A DNA stretch of 64,000 nucleotides from Primorskyibacter flagellatus (GTDB lineage Bacteria > Pseudomonadota > Alphaproteobacteria > Rhodobacterales > Rhodobacteraceae), in NCBI RefSeq assembly GCF_900176485.1, contig NZ_FWYD01000017.1:1-64000 (forward strand). Reading direction: 5' to 3'. Made by a program: the position numbers and the translations under genes. Shown here one piece after another: positions 27,001 through 34,530 of the stretch. The notes beneath the pieces are model-generated. The model saw nothing but the letters and a program-made list of their open reading frames with translations, had not been told where the DNA came from and did no database searches. Every line of letters starts with the position of its first letter. The first letter of the stretch is position 1.

Positions 27001-29908
27001 TGCCGGGATTCTGTCGACCTATGACATTGTGCTGTCCCTGTCGGACGGGAGCAACGTGCAGGCTGTGACGGTGAATGTTGCTGTAACGCTTACAGATGAT
27101 GCGCCACAACTGGCCGGATTGACCCCGGATCTGAGCGTTGCCGAAGATACCGTCGTAGATCTGGACCTTAGTCAGCTTGACTATTCCGACGAAGAAGATG
27201 CGATCAACACCCTGACGATTGACGCCGCGACCGGCACGTTCCAAAGCGTCGCGGACGGGGCCGGGCTGGGCGTTACCGAGGTTCTGGTGGATGCAAATAC
27301 CGTCACGCTGAGTGGCACGCAGGCCGCGATAAATGACTATCTGAACGTCGCGGGCAACATCCAATATCTTGGTCAGTCTGACTTGTCGGGCGACGATGCC
27401 GACGCGCTGAGTTTTGCCGGTTTTGACGGCGTCAACACGACACCGCTGGGAAGCGTCGCGATTGACATCGTGAACGATCCCGAGCTTACGCTTACGATTG
27501 ATCAATCCTCCATTTCCGAAAATGGCGGCACGGCCACCGGAACGGTGACTCGCGATGGTGCGACCACCGATGCGTTGATTGTCACGCTCGGGACAGATGA
27601 TCCTAGCGAAACCTCTGTTCCGGCTACAGTGACGATCCTTGCGGGAAACAGTTCTGCAACATTCTCTGTTCAGGGCGTTGATGACGCGGTGTTGGACGGC
27701 ACGCAGACCGCAACGCTAAGCGTGTCCGCCACTGGCTATACGGGCGACAGCGAAACGCTGGATGTGACCGATGACGACGTTCTGACGGCTGTTGATGACC
27801 TGTTCACCTTTGCCGATACGGTGACAGGGGTCGTCGCGGGGCTTGATGTCTTTGCCGCCAATCCCACGCTGATCGACGTGTTCGCGCCGCTTGGCGGGGT
27901 GGTGACGCAGGTCAATGGCAGTGCCCTTGGCGTCGGGGCGGATGTTTCGCTGGGTTCGGGGAACACCGTCAATCTGGGGTCCGGCGGACAGCTGACCTAC
28001 ACGATCAATGCGGATAATGAATGGCTGCCCGTCGGCGATGTCCTGACCGAGACCTTTACCTATCAGCTTGGCGGACTCAGCACCGCGACCGTGACATTGC
28101 GCATCGAAGGTGTAGACAACGACGACCTGTTCACGCCGACGTCCGGTGCCGATACGTTCGATGGGGGCATCGGCACGAACAGCATTAGCTACGCGGCCGC
28201 GACGGCCGGAGTTGTTGTGGACCTTGCCAACTCTGCCAACAATGGCGGCGCAGCGCTGGGTGACGTGCTGGCAAATTTCCAGATCATCACTGGCAGTACC
28301 TATGACGACGTGCTTAGCGGTTCGGGCGGTGCGGAAGTGATCAACGCACTGAGTGGAAATGATGTGCTGCAAGGGCGCGGCGCGGGGGATACTCTGAATG
28401 GCGGCGATGGGCTTGACTGGCTGTCCTATGCGGATTCCGCCGTCGGCGTAACAGTCGACCTGGGCGCCGGGACCGCCACCGGCGGAGATGCCGCTGGTGA
28501 CAGTTTCACTGGCATCGAGCGCGTTCTGGGCAGCGCCCAAAGCGACACCCTGACCGGTTCTGCCGAGGGCGATACCTTGCGTGGTGGTGGCGCAGGCGAC
28601 AGCATCGTCGGCGGTGACGGTCGCGACTGGGCCGATTATCGCGGCGCGGGCGGTGCCGTGCAGATCGATCTCAACGCCGGGACGGCTGCTGGTGCGGCGG
28701 GCAACGATACGCTTGCAACCATTGAAAACCTGATCGGTACCGGTTTTGCTGACGATCTGACCGGCAATAGCGACGCGAATGTCTTGCGCGGCGGGCTGGG
28801 CGCAGACAGGCTTTTCGGTATGGCAGGTGCCGACTGGGCAGACTATCGCGACTCCGGTGTTGCCGTCTCAGTGAACCTGGCCACCGGCGTGGCGACCGGT
28901 GGCACAGCTGCCGGCGACGTGTTTAACAGCATCGAGAACCTTCTGGGTTCTGATGGCGATGACACGCTGACCGGGGACACCCTGGTTAATGTCCTGCGCG
29001 GCGGGGCAGGGGCCGATGTCCTGACGGGCACGGGCGAGGATTGGCTGGATTATCGCGGCTCAGATGCCGTGACCGTCAACCTGCTGACTGCGACTTTCCT
29101 GGGCGGCGACGCTGTCGGAGATACGGTTTCCGGACTTCCGAACCTGTTGGGAACCGCCGAAGCGGACAGCCTGACAGGCGATTCGAATGACAACATCATT
29201 CGCGGCGGCGGCGGCCATGATACGATGGACGGCGGCGCGGGGTTCGATTGGCTTGATTACCGCGATGCATCCGCAGCCGTCATGATCGACACGGGTACGT
29301 CGGTCGCAGCGGGTTGGGCGACTGGCGACAGCTTTACCGGTTTCGAGGGCGTCATTGGGTCAGACTTTGCCGATAATTTGACCGGGTCCAACTCTGCCGC
29401 CGTCGACGAGGTCTTTCGTGGCGGTTTGGGGGCCGACACGCTGGACGGCGGGCTTGGAATCGATTGGCTGGATTATCGTGGCGGCGCAGGGCCGGTAAGC
29501 GTTTCGCTGGATGCCGGGGCCGGCACGGACGGCGATGCCGCCGGAGACGTGGTGTCAGGTTTTGAAAACCTCATCGGCACCGGCTTCGGTGATATGCTTG
29601 AAGGCGATGGGAACGCGAACCTTATCCGAGGGGGCGACGGGGCGGACGAGATCAACGGTCTTGGTGGTGATGATACGCTCATGGGCCAAGATGGCGACGA
29701 CACATTTATCTTCGGGGCAGGCAGTGACGATATTTATGGTGGGGCCGGCACGGACATATTAGATGTGTCGGGCCGTAATTCTGCGGACTTCACGATTGTC
29801 ACCAACAGCGCTACCCATGTCACGATGACCGACCTTACGTTCGGAGATGTGGACGAGCTTTACTACGTTGAAAGCATCGTATTCGCCGATACCACCCTGC
29901 TGATCTGA
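24092..29908 (+). CDS. 1938-aa modular RTX-type secreted protein
   Basis: Starts MTTLSAGDIAFIGY after AAGGA, with no N-terminal signal peptide, as for type I (ABC/HlyD/TolC) secretion. The order is as follows. Three copies of an AGDIAF.GYN...FAFVL..DV..GT.I.FTDGGWTGTTFR module lie at about residues 1-215, 350-555 and 685-890. Two choice-of-anchor D (ASH-like) Ig domains at about 225-340 and 560-680 separate them (PLNVSSIQITGAHASDF, then VQFNPSAGGARTATITVSSDD). Two cadherin-like repeats run to about 1130. A Calx-beta-like domain (SSISENGGTATGTVTRDG) ends near 1225. The last third is a series of GG-D-rich calcium-binding repeats. It is strongly acidic and almost free of cysteine. Expected role: a large exported, calcium-folded surface or secreted protein. 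No secretion genes are nearby. Confidence 0.88.
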   Translation: MTTLSAGDIAFIGYTGESVLSSLDDSFAFVLLRDVDASTVINITDSEYQAGVLRGDEGNIRWVSGTALTAGTVVSIAANANANTISASVGSASFDSNGGFFLNSFSSSTAGDQLIAFQGNAGAGETPIAALNTRPSGWDLAATGSDSQLPPGLTDGVDALHFIDTGVVDEFDNGYYNGPTSGTAEFLLAAINTASNWVGQNTAYPTSPFVTAFSISADLPPQEIAILGGANEIVDGDSTPTIVDGTVFGAVEVTGGNTSRSYSVANQGGDPLNVSSIQITGAHASDFSVTTSPVGAIAGSSSALLTVQFNPSAGGARTATITVSSDDADEPSYSFDVYASGANPGSATTLAAGDIAFVGYNADQPDAFAFVLMTDVTAGTTIKFTDGGWTGTTFRSTEGAVQWTAPSDLSAGTVITYDDASENGGLDFSEADTGFFTGSFDIGTSGDQIIAYQGTANVAGNASTNIAAIHFDSDTFDNVYVDGTGASLLPTGLVDGDTAISFGNGASEFDSGVWTPSAQATEDLLRQSINNDSNWTGSDTPQTLPAGPYVPTGGPVAPEIDVLGNAVPIALGDSTPSWDDATIFSPVGVDDGGVTATYTIRNTGSGTLNIASVAVSGADAAQFSITSAPASSVAAGASTTVTVTFDPSAAGRQDATITVNSDDADESAYSFDISGTGIAAGGGTALSAGGAAIIGYNSTGADNFAFVLLNDVIAGTELRFTDGGWTGTTFRSGEGAGRWIAPTDLSAGTVITYDDLLTNGGEDFFPVLNAYFSGSFGPSSAGDQIMLYQGVADISGAAVSNVFALHFDASNFDTIYADTTGNSLVPTGLIDGVNAISLGENPVVSIPEYENGVYTGPTNLSFPALLLAISDETNWTLSHTVAQTLPLGPLGDTAPTVDVNTGLAVSEEASVTLTTAMLLATDAEGDTLTYTVTSLPAAGTLTLSGTPLAANDTFTQQDIIDGNVAWADGGAGILSTYDIVLSLSDGSNVQAVTVNVAVTLTDDAPQLAGLTPDLSVAEDTVVDLDLSQLDYSDEEDAINTLTIDAATGTFQSVADGAGLGVTEVLVDANTVTLSGTQAAINDYLNVAGNIQYLGQSDLSGDDADALSFAGFDGVNTTPLGSVAIDIVNDPELTLTIDQSSISENGGTATGTVTRDGATTDALIVTLGTDDPSETSVPATVTILAGNSSATFSVQGVDDAVLDGTQTATLSVSATGYTGDSETLDVTDDDVLTAVDDLFTFADTVTGVVAGLDVFAANPTLIDVFAPLGGVVTQVNGSALGVGADVSLGSGNTVNLGSGGQLTYTINADNEWLPVGDVLTETFTYQLGGLSTATVTLRIEGVDNDDLFTPTSGADTFDGGIGTNSISYAAATAGVVVDLANSANNGGAALGDVLANFQIITGSTYDDVLSGSGGAEVINALSGNDVLQGRGAGDTLNGGDGLDWLSYADSAVGVTVDLGAGTATGGDAAGDSFTGIERVLGSAQSDTLTGSAEGDTLRGGGAGDSIVGGDGRDWADYRGAGGAVQIDLNAGTAAGAAGNDTLATIENLIGTGFADDLTGNSDANVLRGGLGADRLFGMAGADWADYRDSGVAVSVNLATGVATGGTAAGDVFNSIENLLGSDGDDTLTGDTLVNVLRGGAGADVLTGTGEDWLDYRGSDAVTVNLLTATFLGGDAVGDTVSGLPNLLGTAEADSLTGDSNDNIIRGGGGHDTMDGGAGFDWLDYRDASAAVMIDTGTSVAAGWATGDSFTGFEGVIGSDFADNLTGSNSAAVDEVFRGGLGADTLDGGLGIDWLDYRGGAGPVSVSLDAGAGTDGDAAGDVVSGFENLIGTGFGDMLEGDGNANLIRGGDGADEINGLGGDDTLMGQDGDDTFIFGAGSDDIYGGAGTDILDVSGRNSADFTIVTNSATHVTMTDLTFGDVDELYYVESIVFADTTLLI
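28177..29700 (+). repeat. Seven tandem 68-72-aa RTX-like units within the large gene
   Basis: Each unit begins with a DW-[LA]-x-Y-R type strand, then a V-x-V-[DN]-L strand, an acidic GDAAGD turn, an [IE]-[EN]-x-[LI]-[LI]-G-[ST] strand and a D-x-L-x-G...N-x-[LI]-R-G-G-x-G-x-D RTX nonapeptide part. The unit starts lie near 28177, 28420, 28630, 28830, 29040, 29250 and 29460. The last unit passes into a terminal canonical stretch (GGDDTLMGQDGDDTFIFGAG). The DNA copies are diverged, so the array is old. Confidence 0.75.
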
Positions 29909-29915
29909 CGAGATG

Positions 29916-29957
29916 ACATTGCGCTTGGAGCATATACCAAAGCGCCAGGCGCAATGT
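29916..29957. terminator. Hairpin between the convergent RTX-like and ectR genes
   Basis: A 9-bp stem (ACATTGCGC at 29916-29924 with GCGCAATGT at 29949-29957) fills the whole 50-bp gap between two convergent genes. It is a likely bidirectional terminator, although it has a long loop and no strong T-run. Confidence 0.45.
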
Positions 29958-29958
29958 G

Positions 29959-30540
29959 TCAGTGCGTGTTTCGGAAATCGCCGCTGTCCAACACCGGTGC
30001 CACATCCAGTTCTGCCGCATCCAGCATCGCCGCGATACGTTCCAAAGACGAGATCAACTGCGCCTGCTCCCATTCCTGCAATGCCTCGAACTGCCGCACG
30101 TAGCGTTGTTGCAGGGCGTCCGGCGCAGTATCCACGGTTTCTACTCCGCGCGGTGTCAGCGTGATATTGATCTGTCGCCGATCCGCTTCGGATTTGGTGC
30201 GACACACCATGCCCTGCTTTTCCAGCTTGTCGATCAATGATGTGATGGTCGCTTGCGACACGCCCATCTGCTTGGAAATGTCCTTTGGCGTCATCATGGC
30301 ATTTTCGGACACGATCTGAAGCACGCGGAACTGCACGGCGGTCAGCCCTGCGGCCGAGGCCAGTTTCCGCCCATAAAGCTCTGTCGCGCGCAAAATCTTG
30401 CGCAGCGCGATCAGGCTGATGTCAGTCCGGTTCATCTTCGCCAACTCTCTGCTAACCTGCTCTATCGTGGCAGAAGCAGTAGAATGTTTCAATTCAGCGA
30501 AGTGATTTGACAGTCGTTTGTGTTCGTTTTGTTGCATCAT
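29959..30540 (-). CDS. ectR: MarR-family regulator EctR of ectoine synthesis
   Basis: 193 aa with an extended N-terminus and a MarR winged helix: LTAVQFRVLQIVSENAMMTPKDIS, then the recognition helix SQATITSLIDKLEKQGMV and the wing KSEADRRQINITLTPRG. EctR-type MarR proteins divergently adjoin ectABC in halotolerant bacteria and repress it at low salinity. Here the gene diverges from ectA with 133 bp between them, holding a strong palindrome. Two consecutive ATG codons (30540 and 30537) are possible starts. Being next to ectA makes the assignment good; binding is not shown. Confidence 0.88.
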   Translation of the reverse strand: MMQQNEHKRLSNHFAELKHSTASATIEQVSRELAKMNRTDISLIALRKILRATELYGRKLASAAGLTAVQFRVLQIVSENAMMTPKDISKQMGVSQATITSLIDKLEKQGMVCRTKSEADRRQINITLTPRGVETVDTAPDALQQRYVRQFEALQEWEQAQLISSLERIAAMLDAAELDVAPVLDSGDFRNTH

Positions 30541-30557
30541 GGCCTAAAGCTAAGGAG

Positions 30558-30598
30558 TTTTGCGATAATTTCAAATAGTTTAAGCATTAAACGCAAAA
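30558..30598. promoter_or_regulatory. Nested inverted repeat in the ectR-ectA intergenic region, candidate EctR operator
   Basis: An inner palindrome GTTTAAGCATTAAAC (30578-30592: 6-bp arms, 3-bp centre) lies inside an outer inverted repeat TTTTGCG/CGCAAAA (30558-30564 and 30592-30598). It lies in AT-rich DNA directly upstream of a TTGAAA...TATATT-like promoter for ectA (about 30613-30640). The position between divergent genes and the symmetry fit a MarR-dimer operator that could control both. Confidence 0.55.
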
Positions 30599-30673
30599 TA
30601 TACTTTGCTTCTTGAAATTTCAGACCTCACACTATATTTAGCTAATCGAAGGAAATAATGAGAGCGTGAACTT

Positions 30674-31180
30674 ATGACCAAGCAGCTAGAATTCCGTAAG
30701 CCGACAGCCAAGGACGGGTCCGACATCTGTGACCTCATTGAGGCGTGCAAGCCGCTCGACGAGAATTCAATGTACTGCAATCTGATCCAGTGCGACCACT
30801 TCGCCGACACTTGCATTGTCGCGGAGCAAGACGGTCAAATCTTGGGTTGGATCTCGGGGCATATTCCACCTTCGCAAGAGGACACGCTCTTTGTCTGGCA
30901 GGTTGCCGTTCATCCGGATGCGCGCGGGATCGGTCTTGCTGGCCGTATGCTGGCAGATCTGATCGAACGTGACGAATTGGATGATGTAAAGCAAATCCAG
31001 ACGACGATCACCGGGGACAATGATGCGTCCTGGGGCCTGTTCAAGGGCTTTGCAAAGCGCATCGGTGCGGACGTTTCGGACGAACCGCATTTCACACGCA
31101 AGGATCACTTTGACGGACGGCACGCGACCGAGCACATGGTCACCATCGCCTTCCGCGAGGCTCTGCGCAAAGCAGCCTGA
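30674..31180 (+). CDS. ectA: L-2,4-diaminobutyrate N-gamma-acetyltransferase EctA
   Basis: 168 aa, GNAT fold. The acetyl-CoA loop is VAVHPDARGIGLAGRML, preceded by VWQ. Family-specific stretches include YCNLIQCDHFADTCIVAE, ITGDNDASWGLFKGFA and the C-terminal EHMVTIAFREAL. It acetylates diaminobutyrate, the second step of ectoine synthesis. It is the first gene of ectABC-ask_ect, and a GAGCGTGAACTT leader precedes the ATG. Induction by osmotic stress through EctR is expected from the genus-wide arrangement. Confidence 0.95.
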   Translation: MTKQLEFRKPTAKDGSDICDLIEACKPLDENSMYCNLIQCDHFADTCIVAEQDGQILGWISGHIPPSQEDTLFVWQVAVHPDARGIGLAGRMLADLIERDELDDVKQIQTTITGDNDASWGLFKGFAKRIGADVSDEPHFTRKDHFDGRHATEHMVTIAFREALRKAA

Positions 31181-31233
31181 TCCACCTCTCACCCCCAGTC
31201 TTTTCACTCGATTGCACAATCGAAGGATACCCC

Positions 31234-32526
31234 ATGTCTACTGAAAACATCGCCGACACCACAATTTATACCCGCCGCGAATCTGAAGCGCGCAGCTACT
31301 GCCGCAGCTTCGATACGGTGTTCACCTCTGCCTCTGGTTCGGAAATGACCGATTCCAAGGGCGAAACCTATATCGATTTTCTCGCCGGCTGCTCGTCGTT
31401 GAACTACGGGCATAACGACCCAGATATGAAGGCTGCGCTGATCGACCATATCAGCCGTGACGGGATGAGCCACGCGCTCGACCTGCACACCGATGCCAAA
31501 TCGCAGTTTCTGGAGGCGTTCGAGCGCCTTATTCTGAAACCGCGCGATATGGACTACAAGGTTATGATGACCGGTCCGACCGGCACCAATGCCGTTGAGG
31601 CCGCGATGAAGCTGGCCCGCAAGGTCACTGGTCGCCGGAACATCATCGCCTTCACCAATGCGTTCCACGGCATGACCATGGGCGCGCTTAGCCTGACCGG
31701 TAACTCGTCCAAGCGCGGTGGCGCTGGCGGTGGTCTTTTGGCTGACGTTACGCACATGCCCTATGATGGCGCTTTCGGTGAGGGCGTGGATACGCTGGCA
31801 CAGATCGAAATGATGCTGTCCAACGGATCGAGTGGTATTGATGCCCCGGCCGCGTTTATTGTGGAGCCTGTCCAGGGCGAGGGTGGTCTGAACGCCGCAT
31901 CGACCGAGTGGATGCAGGGCATCGCGCGTCTCGCCAAGGAACATGGCGCATTGCTGATTGTCGACGACATTCAGGCGGGTTGTGGCCGTACCGGCACGTT
32001 CTTCAGCTTCGAGAAAATGGGGATTGAGCCCGATCTTATCCCGATGGCCAAATCCTTTTCCGGAATGGGCCTGCCATTCGCGGCACTGCTGATCAAACCA
32101 AAGCATGACATCTGGAAGCCGGCTGAACACAACGGCACCTTCCGTGGCAACACCCATGCCTTCGTGACGGCACGCGTCGCGATCGAGAAATTCTGGGCCG
32201 ATGACACTTTCCAGCAAATGCTGGGCGAAAAGGCGATGATGCTGACCAGCGGACTGCAGGCCATTGCCGAGGAAGTTCCGGGCGCGTCACTCAAAGGACG
32301 CGGTCTGATGCAGGGCATCGACGTCGGCTCTGGCGAGCTGGCCTCTGAAATCTGCGCCCGTGCCTTCGAAATGGGCCTCATCATCGAAACATCGGGTGCC
32401 GAAGACGAAGTCGTCAAGGTTCTCGCCCCGCTGACCACGCCGAACCAACTGTTCCGCAAGGGGCTGGATATTCTGCTCGACGCCACCCGCGCCACCGTGG
32501 CGGGCCACCGTCTGGCAGCACAGTAA
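31234..32526 (+). CDS. ectB: Diaminobutyrate-2-oxoglutarate transaminase EctB
   Basis: 430 aa, class III PLP aminotransferase. FLAGCSSLNYGHNDP is the family start region, MTGPTGTNAVEAAMKLAR binds the cofactor phosphate, VDDIQAGCGRTG holds the PLP-pairing Asp, and IPMAKSFSGMGLPFA carries the Schiff-base Lys. It converts aspartate semialdehyde and glutamate to diaminobutyrate, the first ectoine step. It lies 53 bp after ectA and 15 bp before ectC, with CGAAGGA before the ATG. Confidence 0.96.
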   Translation: MSTENIADTTIYTRRESEARSYCRSFDTVFTSASGSEMTDSKGETYIDFLAGCSSLNYGHNDPDMKAALIDHISRDGMSHALDLHTDAKSQFLEAFERLILKPRDMDYKVMMTGPTGTNAVEAAMKLARKVTGRRNIIAFTNAFHGMTMGALSLTGNSSKRGGAGGGLLADVTHMPYDGAFGEGVDTLAQIEMMLSNGSSGIDAPAAFIVEPVQGEGGLNAASTEWMQGIARLAKEHGALLIVDDIQAGCGRTGTFFSFEKMGIEPDLIPMAKSFSGMGLPFAALLIKPKHDIWKPAEHNGTFRGNTHAFVTARVAIEKFWADDTFQQMLGEKAMMLTSGLQAIAEEVPGASLKGRGLMQGIDVGSGELASEICARAFEMGLIIETSGAEDEVVKVLAPLTTPNQLFRKGLDILLDATRATVAGHRLAAQ

Positions 32527-32541
32527 GAAGGAAAGCCGACA

Positions 32542-32934
32542 ATGATTGTTCGTGACTTCAATAAGATTGTAAAAGACGAAAAGACCCGTGTGGTTTCTGA
32601 TGCTGACTGGACATCCGTGCGGATGTTGCTGGCAGATGATGGCATGGGGTTTTCGTTCCATATCACGTTTCTCGACGCAGGCTCGGAGCACACGTTCGAG
32701 TACAAGAACCATTTTGAGAGCGTGTATTGCATGAAGGGCGAAGGTTCGATCACCGATCTCGCGACCGGCGAGACGCATGAAATCCGCCCCGGCGTGATGT
32801 ATGCTCTCGACAAGCACGACCGTCACGTTCTGCGCGCCGAGAAAGAGCTGGTCATGGCCTGCTGTTTCAACCCGCCTGTGACCGGCAAGGAAGTGCACCG
32901 TGAAGACGGGTCTTACGAGCTCGTCGACTCTTGA
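32542..32934 (+). CDS. ectC: L-ectoine synthase EctC
   Basis: 130 aa, the usual length of this cupin. Diagnostic segments are [10 protein letters not shown] at the start, [37 protein letters not shown] with the metal-binding Glu and Tyr, and [14 protein letters not shown] with the metal-binding His. It cyclises N-gamma-acetyldiaminobutyrate to ectoine. AAGGAAAG precedes the ATG. No ectD hydroxylase follows, so the locus itself makes ectoine and not 5-hydroxyectoine. Confidence 0.96.
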   Translation: MIVRDFNKIVKDEKTRVVSDADWTSVRMLLADDGMGFSFHITFLDAGSEHTFEYKNHFESVYCMKGEGSITDLATGETHEIRPGVMYALDKHDRHVLRAEKELVMACCFNPPVTGKEVHREDGSYELVDS

Positions 32935-32963
32935 ACGCCAGAAAAGGCCCCATCGGGGCCGGG

Positions 32964-34430
32964 ATGGATCAACTGATGACCAAAACATCGCATACTGTCG
33001 AGAAAATCGGCGGCACATCTATGAGTCGCGTGAAAGAACTGCGCGACACACTGATCGCCGGACCGCATCGACAGAACAACCTGTATAACCGAATTTTTGT
33101 GGTCTCTGCCTTTGGCGGGATCACCGATCTGCTGTTGGAACATAAGAAGTCCGGCAAGCCGGGTGTCTACGCATTGTTTTCCAATGCTGATGACGATCAC
33201 GGTTGGCTGGATGCGCTGACAGAAGTTGGTCGCGAAATGTCCAAGGCGCATATGGATGTGCTGGATCACGCGGCGGATCGGCAATCGGCCGATGAATTTG
33301 TGCGCGACAGGATCGAAGGTGCCCGTAGCTGCCTGTTCGATCTTCAGCGGTTGTGCTCTTACGGGCACTTTCGTTTGTCGCACCACATGATGGTGATCCG
33401 CGAGCTTCTGTCCGGTCTGGGCGAAGCGCATTCGGCGTTTGTGACCTCGCTGCTGTTGCAGCGGCATGGCGTGAACGCGCGGTTTGTCGATCTGTCAGGC
33501 TGGCGCGACAGTGCCGAGGTTGATCTGGAAACCCGGATCAAGCAGGGTCTGGCGGATGTTGACCTAACGACTGAATTGCCGATCGTCACCGGGTACGCCC
33601 AGTGTTCCGAAGGTTTGATGAAGGAATTTGACCGCGGCTATTCCGAGGTTACATTCTCGAATCTTGCGGCACTGACCGACGCGAAAGAGGCGATCATCCA
33701 TAAGGAGTTTCACCTCTGTTCCGCCGATCCGCGTCTTGTGGGCGAGGAAAACGCCCGCAAGATCGGTCGCACGAATTATGATGTGGCGGATCAGTTGTCG
33801 AATATGGGGATGGAAGCGATCCATCCGAAAGCTGCCAAGATCCTGCGCCGGGCTGAAGTACCGCTGCGGGTCACCAACGCGTTTGAACCCGAAGATCCCG
33901 GCACGCTGATTGACGAAGCCCCCGCAGATGTGCCGTCGGTCGAGATTGTGACAGGTCTGGACGTGGTTGCGCTGGAACTGTTCGAGCCGGATATGGTCGG
34001 GGTCAAAGGCTATGACACTGCGGTGCTGGAAGCGCTGCGCCGTCACAATGTCCGGATCGTTTCAAAGACGTCGAATGCCAACACGATCACGCATTATGTC
34101 GAGGCGTCGCTGAAAACCGTGCGCCGCGTGTCTGCCGATCTGGAAAAGCTCTACCCGTCAGCCGAGCTGCAGGTGCGTGCGCTTGCCATTGCTTCGGTCA
34201 TCGGGCGCGATCTCTCCGGATTGAAGGTTCTGTTGCGTGGTCTGACCGCGATGGACCGCGAAGATATCGAGGTTCTGGGTGCCCATCAGGGGCCACGCCG
34301 TGTGGACGTTCAGTTCGTCATCGGCCGCGACCATCTGGGGGCTGCGATCAAGACCCTGAATGCCGAATATATCGGCCAGGCCGAGCTGCATGATGCAGAG
34401 GCGAACCTGGTCAAAAAGCGCGCCGCCTGA
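32964..34430 (+). CDS. ask_ect: Specialised aspartate kinase Ask_Ect
   Basis: About 488 aa from the ATG at 32964; the ATG at 32976 is almost as likely, and a TTG at 32931 is not. The kinase opens HTVEKIGGTSMS (the aspartokinase K-x-GGTS motif). The C-terminal part holds two ACT-like segments (VEIVTGLDVVALELF and VRALAIASVIGRD). Such copies at the end of ectABC feed aspartyl phosphate into ectoine synthesis and escape the normal feedback by lysine and threonine. A terminator follows 28 bp after the stop. The gene closes the operon. Confidence 0.92.
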   Translation: MDQLMTKTSHTVEKIGGTSMSRVKELRDTLIAGPHRQNNLYNRIFVVSAFGGITDLLLEHKKSGKPGVYALFSNADDDHGWLDALTEVGREMSKAHMDVLDHAADRQSADEFVRDRIEGARSCLFDLQRLCSYGHFRLSHHMMVIRELLSGLGEAHSAFVTSLLLQRHGVNARFVDLSGWRDSAEVDLETRIKQGLADVDLTTELPIVTGYAQCSEGLMKEFDRGYSEVTFSNLAALTDAKEAIIHKEFHLCSADPRLVGEENARKIGRTNYDVADQLSNMGMEAIHPKAAKILRRAEVPLRVTNAFEPEDPGTLIDEAPADVPSVEIVTGLDVVALELFEPDMVGVKGYDTAVLEALRRHNVRIVSKTSNANTITHYVEASLKTVRRVSADLEKLYPSAELQVRALAIASVIGRDLSGLKVLLRGLTAMDREDIEVLGAHQGPRRVDVQFVIGRDHLGAAIKTLNAEYIGQAELHDAEANLVKKRAA

Positions 34431-34458
34431 CACGCGCGCCTTGCGGACAAAGGAAAAG

Positions 34459-34494
34459 AAGACCGCGCCGGATTATCCCGGCGCGGTCTTTTTT
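34459..34494. terminator. Terminator between ask_ect and metG
   Basis: A perfect 13-bp stem (34459-34471 and 34478-34490) with loop ATTATC is followed by six T in the plus direction. On the minus strand the AAGAC start gives only a short T-run, but the site is placed to serve both convergent genes. Confidence 0.9.
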
Positions 34495-34530
34495 CGTTAC
34501 GCTACAGCGCAGACCGGCGTGGTCGCTTGC

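Noticed and set aside
28177-29700. Regularly spaced repeats considered as a CRISPR array
   Set aside because: The periodicity of about 205-215 bp is in frame and encodes RTX units. There are no short identical direct repeats with spacers, and no cas genes.
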